Assembly: GCA_002431805.1 (NCBI GenBank)
Contig: DJEE01000094.1
Span: 1-5,835 of the forward strand
Source: Eggerthellaceae bacterium UBA5906
GTDB taxonomy: Bacteria > Actinomycetota > Coriobacteriia > Coriobacteriales > Eggerthellaceae
DNA: 5,835 nt
Reading direction: 5' to 3'
Position numbers and translations under genes: made by a program. Below are positions 1-4,544 of the stretch, piece after piece. The stretch's first letter is position 1; each line of letters begins with the position of its first letter. The notes beneath the pieces are model-generated. The model did no database searches. It had not been told where the DNA came from and saw nothing but the letters and a program-made list of their open reading frames with translations.

Positions 1-114
1 GCAAAAAAGTGTACATTTTTGCCACTTAGAATTACGCTATTGACCTGGGGAAACGCTACGTTTGAAGCTTTTGTGATTCTCTACGATCCATGCGAATACG
101 CACGTTCTACTCTT

Positions 115-143
115 TTGCCCATCACTCACTCATCACTTATACT
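115..143 (+). promoter_or_regulatory. Predicted sigma70-type promoter of the AlbA_2-family gene
   Basis: A -35-like TTGCCC (115-120; four of six consensus bases) is followed after exactly 17 bases by a -10-like TATACT (138-143; five of six). Transcription would start near 150, giving a leader of about 50 bases before the ATG at 198. The 17-base spacer contains ATCACTCACTCATCAC (121-136), the exact reverse complement of sequence in the tandem repeats at 171-203, so a repressor could bind here. The match is by eye; no start-site data exist for it. Confidence 0.55.
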
Positions 144-170
144 ATCTGTCAGTTGTCTATCATGTTCGCT

Positions 171-203
171 GAGTGATGAGTGAGTGATGAGTGAGTGATG
201 AGT
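171..203 (+). repeat. Three perfect 11-bp tandem repeats abutting the start codon
   Basis: The unit GAGTGATGAGT occurs at 171-181, 182-192 and 193-203 with no mismatch. Each unit carries an ATG (176, 187, 198), and because 11 is not a multiple of three the ATGs lie in three frames. The first two open the three-codon cistrons ATG AGT GAG TGA, whose TGA overlaps the next ATG (TGATG). The last ATG is the probable start of the coding gene. An inverted match lies at 121-136 in the promoter spacer. The repeats may be operator half-sites, a re-initiation relay, or simply a slippage product. Confidence 0.85.
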
Positions 204-1673
204 GACATTAATGCGGTTATCGCAAAACTACGCAAACAAGGAAAAGACGACTCGGCTTTCGAAGCAAAAGAGTGCTCGAATAACCTATCGAAAAGCATCT
301 GGGAAAGCGTCAGCGCATTCGCGAACACGGAAGGAGGCGAGCTGATCCTCGGCCTAAGCGAGGCAAACGGATTCACGCCCGTTAGCAATTTTCAAATAGA
401 CCGCGTTAGAGATCAATTCATATCTGGTATGGGCGATGGCAGCGTCAAGTCAAGGCTGACAAATCCGCCTTCCTACCACCTTCGAGCCGACGAATTCGAA
501 GATAAACCGATTCTCCGAATCGTAATTGATGAACTCGATTGTTCGTTCAAGCCCTGCTTCATCACGGAGCGGGGCGTCCAGGGCGGCAGTTACAAAAGGA
601 TCGACGACAAGGACATCCCTCTTACCCCCAACGAAATATTTTCGCTTCAAAACGCCAGTACGCTGCGCGATGCCGACAGACGTGCGGTCCCGGACGCACA
701 AGAAACCGATCTTGACAAAAACATCCTGGCCCAATCCTTTGCGAAGGCGGCACAAATTACTCCCCGCGCATTAAAAAACGCCGACACGGACGATGAGAAA
801 ATGCGCCGCCTCAATTTTCTTGACGCTAATTCCCGCGTCACAAAAGCGGGAATGCTGACCGCAGGAGTATACCCCCAGCAGTTTTTCCCTAAATTGATTG
901 TCGATGTTGCTGTTCACGCAGGAGTGGAAAAGGCGCCGGTTAATGGCCCGCGTTTTATTGACAGAACGCTGTGCGAGGGAACGCTCGGAGAGATGATAGA
1001 GTCCGCGGTTGCCGCCATCTCAAAAAACCTCAAGCGTTCTTCTTTCATTGAGGGCCTCAGCCGAGTAGATGAGCTCGAGATTCCCGCAGTTGTCTTGCGC
1101 GAAGCTATCGCCAACGCGCTCATTCACCGCGAGTATGACCAAAGGTTTGACGGCGAAGCCGTTTCCGTTGACATCTTTGACGACCGCGTCGAAATCGTTA
1201 ATCCCGGCGGATTGTGGGGCAAATCGCGTGCCGACATCCTTGACGGCCGCTCGTGCTGCAGAAACGCAACGCTTATGCGACTCATGTCGATTGTTCCCTT
1301 GCCAAGCGAAGCGGGGTCACCCGCCGAGGGAAACGGCTCCGGCATGCTTCTCATCGTCAAGGAATGCGCCGCGAAAGGCTTGAACCCCCCTGTTTTCCAT
1401 CCCGCGTTCGATCACTTCAAGACTATCCTGTTCAGACCGAACAAGCCCCAAACGCCCAGCATGCATCAGAAGCACGAGAACCCTAGCAAGGAGGTTATAG
1501 TCGCGCTACTTGAACAATATGGCACCCTTTCTGCAAAAGAACTTGCAAGCAAAAGTAGCCTGTCCATCAACCAAGTAAGATCGCGCGTGAACAAACTTGT
1601 TGACGAAGGCATCGCGCAAGCAACCGCGCCCACAACCAGCCGCAACAGGAAATACAAGCTAACAGGAAGGTAG
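198..1673 (+). CDS. AlbA_2 (Schlafen-like) / HATPase_c_4 / winged-helix predicted regulator
   Basis: This is a 491-residue predicted cytoplasmic protein of the COG2865 type, often labelled transcriptional regulator or (loosely) RecG-like helicase. The N-terminal AlbA_2 domain is seen in FEAKE at 21-25, FANTEGG at 41-47 and the ERGVQGGSYKR stretch near 125-135. The middle resembles a GHKL ATPase: REAIANALIHREY at 301-313 supplies the N-box Asn306, then VEIVNPGGLWG (331-341) and GSGM (380-383). Residues 432 to the end form a winged helix (LSAKELASKSSLSINQVRSRV), suggesting DNA binding. The ATG at 198 is preferred over the in-frame GTG at 195; no strong ribosome site is visible, since tandem repeats fill that space. 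The gene is much less GC-rich than the transporter next to it and faces it tail to tail, so it was probably acquired separately. Its target is unknown; autoregulation is plausible from the repeats. Some relatives occur in defence or mobile-element contexts, but nothing here proves such a role. Confidence 0.88.
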   Translation: MSDINAVIAKLRKQGKDDSAFEAKECSNNLSKSIWESVSAFANTEGGELILGLSEANGFTPVSNFQIDRVRDQFISGMGDGSVKSRLTNPPSYHLRADEFEDKPILRIVIDELDCSFKPCFITERGVQGGSYKRIDDKDIPLTPNEIFSLQNASTLRDADRRAVPDAQETDLDKNILAQSFAKAAQITPRALKNADTDDEKMRRLNFLDANSRVTKAGMLTAGVYPQQFFPKLIVDVAVHAGVEKAPVNGPRFIDRTLCEGTLGEMIESAVAAISKNLKRSSFIEGLSRVDELEIPAVVLREAIANALIHREYDQRFDGEAVSVDIFDDRVEIVNPGGLWGKSRADILDGRSCCRNATLMRLMSIVPLPSEAGSPAEGNGSGMLLIVKECAAKGLNPPVFHPAFDHFKTILFRPNKPQTPSMHQKHENPSKEVIVALLEQYGTLSAKELASKSSLSINQVRSRVNKLVDEGIAQATAPTTSRNRKYKLTGR

Positions 1674-1731
1674 GTGCGCAGCCAACGCCCCAAATCAAGA
1701 GCGGCAACGTCCACACGATAGCAGATTGGTG

Positions 1732-1770
1732 GCGGTAGGCTTAGCCCGCACGAGTCCTTTCACCTACCGC
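1732..1770. other. Weak hairpin in the convergent gap, doubtful terminator
   Basis: The 8-base arms GCGGTAGG (1732-1739) and CCTACCGC (1763-1770) can pair around a 23-base loop; the right arm includes the stop codon of the NikE-like gene. No T-run follows on either strand, so this is not a convincing intrinsic terminator. The rest of the 90-base gap between the convergent genes (1674-1763) shows no other structure that I can support. Confidence 0.3.
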
Positions 1771-2372
1771 ACAACCGCTTTCGTGAGGTCCACTTCGCGT
1801 GTGGCTACGCGGGCGGTGAGCGCGGGCACGTGCGACACCAGCAGCATGCCAGCGCCTTCGCGTTGCGCATATGCCAGCAGCACGCGCCAGATGTGCGCCT
1901 GCGTTACCGCGTCCAACATGGTGGACACCTCGTCGCAAATAAGGTAGCGCGGATGCGTTGCCAAGGCGCGCGCTATGCAGAAACGCTGCAGTTCGCCACC
2001 GGAAAGCTCGTGCGGGAAACGCGTAAGCCATTCGCTGCGAATCCCCAGGTCATCAAGCAGTTGTTGCGGCACTTCACCCGCTTCCGCCAGCGTTTTGCGC
2101 ATGCGCAAGCGCGGGTCAACCGCTCGCTCGGGGTGTTGCTGAATCAGCTGCACGGGGCACACGCCGCGCCGCGGCAGCGGCTGACCGTCAACCAGTACCT
2201 GGCCCGCCTGCGGCCGCTCATAGCCCGCCATAATGCGGCACAGCGTGGTTTTGCCGAACCCCGACGGTGCGCACAGCGCCACCCGCTCGCCCGGCGCCAC
2301 CTGCAAGCTGAACCCGCGATACAGCGGCGCTGCCCCGGCATACCCAAACGTTATGTCCTTGGCCTCAAGCAT
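1764..2372 (-). CDS. Short NikE/OppF-like ABC transporter ATPase
   Basis: This 202-residue ATPase is the second nucleotide-binding subunit of the importer and would sit on the inner membrane face. In order it shows A-loop Tyr11, a Walker A APSGFGKTT at 35-43, a Q-loop around Gln78-Gln79, the signature LSGGELQR at 123-130, Walker B YLICDEVSTMLD at 143-154 and H-loop His181. The first Walker A glycine is Ala35 and the usual small residue before the last Gly is Phe39; Walker B has DEVS where DEPT is common. The core is complete but the protein ends about 20 residues after the H-loop, lacking the C-terminal extension of oligopeptide ATPases. The ATG at 2372 is chosen because an AAGGAAGG ribosome site lies 8 bases upstream and the ABC fold begins at once; the frame stays open further upstream, but only through repeat DNA and antisense to the NikD-like gene. 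It is the last gene of the operon. nikE would be the symbol if nickel transport is confirmed. Confidence 0.88.
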   Translation of the reverse strand: MLEAKDITFGYAGAAPLYRGFSLQVAPGERVALCAPSGFGKTTLCRIMAGYERPQAGQVLVDGQPLPRRGVCPVQLIQQHPERAVDPRLRMRKTLAEAGEVPQQLLDDLGIRSEWLTRFPHELSGGELQRFCIARALATHPRYLICDEVSTMLDAVTQAHIWRVLLAYAQREGAGMLLVSHVPALTARVATREVDLTKAVVR

Positions 2373-2380
2373 CAGGCTAT

Positions 2381-2388
2381 CCTTCCTT
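2381..2388 (-). promoter_or_regulatory. Ribosome binding site deciding the NikE-like start
   Basis: On the minus strand AAGGAAGG ends 8 bases before the ATG at 2372. It is the best Shine-Dalgarno match among the transporter genes here. It settles the start against upstream in-frame candidates that would add over a hundred unrelated residues. It also means this gene does not depend on coupling to the NikD-like gene, whose stop is 172 bases away. Confidence 0.65.
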
Positions 2389-2419
2389 ACGCGGCTGATT
2401 GCAAATCCGTTAACACTTG

Positions 2420-2509
2420 CGTGAACAGGGGGACGGAGGAGGTGTTCACGAAAACGTTTTGGGAAATGAAAGGGCAATCGTGAACACCTCCTCCGTTCCC
2501 CTGTTCGCG
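2420..2509. repeat. Inverted pair of REP-like palindromes (BIME-like) between the ATPase genes
   Basis: Two 31-base copies face each other: 2420-2450 on the plus strand and 2479-2509 on the minus strand, differing at two positions, with a 28-base spacer containing the perfect palindrome AAAACGTTTT (2451-2460). Each copy is itself palindromic at its ends (GTGAACA ... TGTTCAC) around a purine-rich centre GGGGRACGGAGGAGG; the minus copy has GCGAACA at one end. The RNA could fold either as one long hairpin or as two small ones. The architecture resembles REP/BIME elements moved by Y1 (RAYT) transposases, but no transposase is in the window. The element would separate nikD-like from nikE-like translation and may alter mRNA stability there. 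Confidence 0.8.
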
Positions 2510-2521
2510 GTAACCCTTCGG

Positions 2522-2548
2522 ACGAACACCCTTCCGTTCCCTGTTCAC
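2522..2548 (-). repeat. Third, diverged copy of the REP-like palindrome overlapping the NikD-like stop
   Basis: Read on the minus strand, GTGAACAGGGAACGGAAGGG followed by TGTTCGT matches the two copies at 2420-2509 with small deletions in the centre and changes at the far end. Its first bases GTGA contain the TGA stop (2545-2547) of the NikD-like gene, so the repeat appears to set where that protein ends. It lies in the same orientation as the 2479-2509 copy, 12 bases away. Confidence 0.65.
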
Positions 2549-3462
2549 ACATGCCCTTCTGCCCCTTCCCCACTCGGCTGGGCTGCAAAATCGTGCTCGG
2601 GCAGCGCGTGCCACAGCTGGCGCGTGAACTCGTGACGCAGCAAGGTGGGGCTGGCGAAGTTCTCCACCGCCGTTTCCTCCACCACGGTGCCGTCCTTGAA
2701 CACAGCAACGCGGTCGGCCACGCGCAGCGCCAGCTCAATGTCGTGCGTGATCAGCAGCACGCCGTTACCTTCGTCCGCAAACGCGCGAAAATCGTCAAGC
2801 GCGCGAACGGCCAGGTCAAGGTCAAGCCCCGGCGTGGGCTCGTCCGCCACAATCACGCGCGGATCATCCATAAGCGCGCAGCACAACAGCGCGCGGCGAG
2901 CCATACCGCCCGACAGCTCGTGCGGATAACACCGCGCAACCTCAGGTGCCAGCCCGTAACGTTCGAACAGCGCCTTGCGCCGCGCCTGCCGCTGCGCCTT
3001 CGACAGTCCGTTCGCAAACCCTTCAACCTGCCGGCCTACGCGCATCATCGGGTCCAAGTGGCTCACGCTTTGCGGCACCAGCGACAGCCCGTGCCCGCGC
3101 AGCGCGCGCAAGCCCGCCGCATCCATGCGCTGCCCGTCGAACCAAATGCGGCCCGTTACCGTGGAATTCGGCTCGAACAGGCCGAAAATCGCATCGGCCA
3201 GCAGCGTTTTGCCCGATCCCGAGGCGCCCACCACGGCCACAATCTCACCCGCATGCACGGCAATGCTCAAATCGTGCAACACCTGCACATCGCGCTGACC
3301 AGCGCGAAAGTACGGCGCGGACTCATCGTACATGCGAAAACTCACGCACAAGTCCTCCACCTGCAGCAAATGGTGCCCGCCCGCATGATGCGAGTGCGCC
3401 GAATGCGAATGATGGTGATGCACCTGCGCATCCTCGTGCGCCGTTTGCTCGTGAATGTCCAT
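2545..3462 (-). CDS. NikD/OppD-like ABC transporter ATPase with His-rich N-terminus
   Basis: This 305-residue cytoplasmic ATPase powers the importer. Residues 4-31 carry twelve histidines (HHHHSHSAHSHH at 15-26, HH at 30-31), a likely metal-binding extension. The ABC core follows: Walker A GASGSGKT at 79-86, Q-loop Gln131, signature LSGGM at 183-187, Walker B VIVADEPTPGLD at 203-214 and H-loop THD at 239-241. Only about 60 residues follow the H-loop, and I see no Cys-rich C-terminal extension of the oligopeptide-ATPase type. I chose the ATG at 3462 because AGGTGG ends 6 bases before it; an in-frame GTG at 3471 abuts the upstream stop and leaves too little room for a ribosome site. With the ATG start only 9 bases separate it from the NikC-like stop, so translation is probably coupled. 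His-rich tails are known from nickel proteins (HypB, UreE), which supports nickel or a related metal as cargo. The stop lies in a repeat. Confidence 0.92.
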   Translation of the reverse strand: MDIHEQTAHEDAQVHHHHSHSAHSHHAGGHHLLQVEDLCVSFRMYDESAPYFRAGQRDVQVLHDLSIAVHAGEIVAVVGASGSGKTLLADAIFGLFEPNSTVTGRIWFDGQRMDAAGLRALRGHGLSLVPQSVSHLDPMMRVGRQVEGFANGLSKAQRQARRKALFERYGLAPEVARCYPHELSGGMARRALLCCALMDDPRVIVADEPTPGLDLDLAVRALDDFRAFADEGNGVLLITHDIELALRVADRVAVFKDGTVVEETAVENFASPTLLRHEFTRQLWHALPEHDFAAQPSGEGAEGHV

Positions 3463-3471
3463 CTTCGCCAC

Positions 3472-4335
3472 CTACCTTTGCGCCGTGTGCGGGTCAATCA
3501 GCTTGCGCAGGTTCTGCCCCGCCACATCGAACAGCCCCACGGTGCACATAAGCGCCACGCCGGGAAACACCGCCAGCCACCACGCGCCCGTTGACAGGTA
3601 GCTCATCGATTCGCTTAGAATCACGCCAATGGCCGGCTGCTCCGGCGGCAGGCCGAATCCCAAAAACGTGATGGCCGCCTCATGCAAAATGGCATGAGGG
3701 AACAGCAGAATCAGCCCCACAATGAACTGGGGAAACACATACGGAACCATATGATGCAGCGCAATGCGCACCGGGCTTTGCCCCAGCTTGCGCGCCGCAG
3801 CCACAAACGCCGACTGCCGGCATTGCAGCACCTCGGCACGCACCACGCGCGCAAGGCTTGCCCAATGCGTCACAGCCACGCCGATGGTCACGCCCCAAAA
3901 GCCCTTGCCCAGCGCATACGAAATCAGCACCAGCAGCACAATGTGCGGCACGCCCATCATCAAATCGATAAGCCAGCTGATAACCGCGTCCACGCGCTTG
4001 CCGCCCAACGCGGCCGCCGTCCCCAAAACCAGCGCGATCACCGACGACACCCCGGCCGCCAGCAAACCAACTAACACGCTGGTGGAAAGGCCCGCCAACG
4101 TGCGCGACAACATATCGCGCCCCATCCAATCGGTGCCGAACGGGTGCGCAAGCGAGGGCGCCAGGCTCTTGGCCGAAAAGTCCGTAACCGTAGCCTGCGA
4201 ATACAGCGAAATGCCAGCAACCACAACCGCCACCAGCGCAAACGCCGCACCAACGCAAGCCACCAAAGCCGCAACCCGGCTACCGCCCCGCCGCCGAACC
4301 GGGGCATGCAGAACGTCTCGCACTTCAGCTACCAT
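3472..4335 (-). CDS. NikC/DppC-like ABC transporter permease
   Basis: This 287-residue inner-membrane protein is the second channel subunit. A cytoplasmic Arg-rich start (14-20) leads into membrane segment 1 (about 21-44), then the DppC/NikC-family motif HPFGTDWMGRDMLSR at 64-78, a segment at about 85-111, further hydrophobic segments, and the EAA coupling loop FVAAARKLGQSP near 177-188 that contacts an ATPase. The family usually has five or six membrane segments and this length is typical. The ATG at 4335 (protein starts MVAEVRDV) is preferred to an upstream in-frame TTG at 4347, since it lies in the 9-base direct repeat shared with the ancestral-looking start at 4543 (see the element at 4337-4535). 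Its ribosome site is poor: a GGGG run ends 6 bases upstream. It is followed after 9 bases by the NikD-like ATPase. Confidence 0.9.
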   Translation of the reverse strand: MVAEVRDVLHAPVRRRGGSRVAALVACVGAAFALVAVVVAGISLYSQATVTDFSAKSLAPSLAHPFGTDWMGRDMLSRTLAGLSTSVLVGLLAAGVSSVIALVLGTAAALGGKRVDAVISWLIDLMMGVPHIVLLVLISYALGKGFWGVTIGVAVTHWASLARVVRAEVLQCRQSAFVAAARKLGQSPVRIALHHMVPYVFPQFIVGLILLFPHAILHEAAITFLGFGLPPEQPAIGVILSESMSYLSTGAWWLAVFPGVALMCTVGLFDVAGQNLRKLIDPHTAQR

Positions 4336-4336
4336 C
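4328..4336. repeat. 9-bp direct repeat, left copy (putative target-site duplication)
   Basis: GCTACCATC here is identical to 4536-4544. On the minus strand it reads GATGGTAGC and contains the ATG of the NikC-like permease (4333-4335) with the next two codons in part. The other copy holds an ATG overlapping the NikB-like stop. Sharing both start codon and flanks is best explained by duplication of the insertion target. Confidence 0.6.
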
Positions 4337-4535
4337 TGCAACCCCAACTTCCCACAACCGAGCAGCCCGAACGCAAGGACGAGCGCGTTTTACAAATCCA
4401 AAAGGTAGTCGTGGACTCGGGGTGGTCCACAAAGCGAGTTCCGCACGACGCAAAAGCCCCAGTGGGGCTTTTGCCAAAGCAGGACTGTCTGAGCGACTGG
4501 ACCACCCCGAGCCCACGACGGTGCAACCTGGATTT
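4337..4535. mobile_element. Putative non-autonomous palindromic (MITE-like) insertion between the permease genes
   Basis: About 199 bases lie between two copies of a 9-base repeat. Most of the segment is a nested palindrome: outer arms CAAATCCA (4393-4400) and TGGATTTG (4529-4536, whose last base overlaps the right direct-repeat copy), long arms of 22 bases at 4408-4429 and 4498-4519 with one mismatch, and a central stem at 4450-4474. The remaining 4337-4392 portion is not visibly palindromic. No transposase is encoded, so any movement would depend on enzymes elsewhere. The exact left end is uncertain: the palindrome stops at 4393 but the direct repeat implies 4337. The segment could instead be a locally evolved regulatory stem-loop. 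Confidence 0.5.
4450..4474. terminator. Bidirectional terminator-like hairpin at the centre of the element
   Basis: GCAAAAGCCCCA (4450-4461) pairs with TGGGGCTTTTGC (4463-4474), 12-base arms around a single central base, so the real RNA loop will be a few bases wider. The A-run, GC-rich stem and short T-run read the same on both strands, as in bidirectional intrinsic terminators, but the T-run has only four bases. Within the operon it may reduce transcription reaching the NikC-like and ATPase genes rather than end it. Confidence 0.45.
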
Positions 4536-4544
4536 GCTACCATC
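4536..4544. repeat. 9-bp direct repeat, right copy (putative target-site duplication)
   Basis: GCTACCATC is identical to 4328-4336. On the minus strand the context is GCGTGATGGTAGC, where TGA is the NikB-like stop and the overlapping ATG would once have started the NikC-like permease. The first base also forms the end of the outer palindrome arm of the element. Confidence 0.6.

Larger units (their letters stand above)
4325..4543 (-). other. Possible leader reading frame across the inserted element
   Basis: An ATG at 4543 overlaps the NikB-like stop as TGATG and opens 72 codons beginning MVANPG, running through the palindromic element and stopping at 4325-4327, that is 11 bases inside the NikC-like gene in another frame. 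The peptide is low-complexity, rich in Ser, Pro, Arg and Ala, and resembles no family that I know, so I do not call it a gene. Its interest is mechanical: ribosomes ending here could re-initiate at the ATG at 4335 and keep some coupling between the two permeases. Confidence 0.3.

Noticed and set aside
40..68. Second promoter with TTGACC at 40-45
   Set aside because: No acceptable -10 box occurs 16-18 bases downstream.
121..199. RNA hairpin sequestering the start codon
   Set aside because: The left arm lies between the -35 and -10 boxes, upstream of the predicted transcript, so it should not be in the mRNA unless a further promoter upstream is used.
171..203. CRISPR array
   Set aside because: The repeats are only 11 bases long, directly abutting with no spacers, so this is a simple tandem repeat.
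1674..1763. Intrinsic terminator shared by the convergent genes
   Set aside because: The only stem has a long loop and no T-run on either strand; it is listed only as a weak hairpin.
1830..2483. Plus-strand open frame of 217 codons opposite the NikE-like gene
   Set aside because: It is a shadow of the ATPase gene, and its end runs into the repeat DNA at 2420-2483.
2373..2738. N-terminal extension of the NikE-like ATPase to 2738
   Set aside because: The added residues come from the REP-like repeats and from DNA that codes for the NikD-like protein in another frame. A good ribosome site stands just before the ATG at 2372.
2551..3594. Long plus-strand open frame (347 codons) opposite the NikD-like gene
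   Set aside because: It is antisense to a clear ABC ATPase, is full of Arg, His, Gln and Ala as expected from GC-rich reverse frames, and has no recognisable domain.
3764..4408. Plus-strand open frame of 214 codons opposite the NikC-like gene
   Set aside because: It is antisense to a convincing permease, with Thr/Ala/Pro-rich content and no family resemblance.
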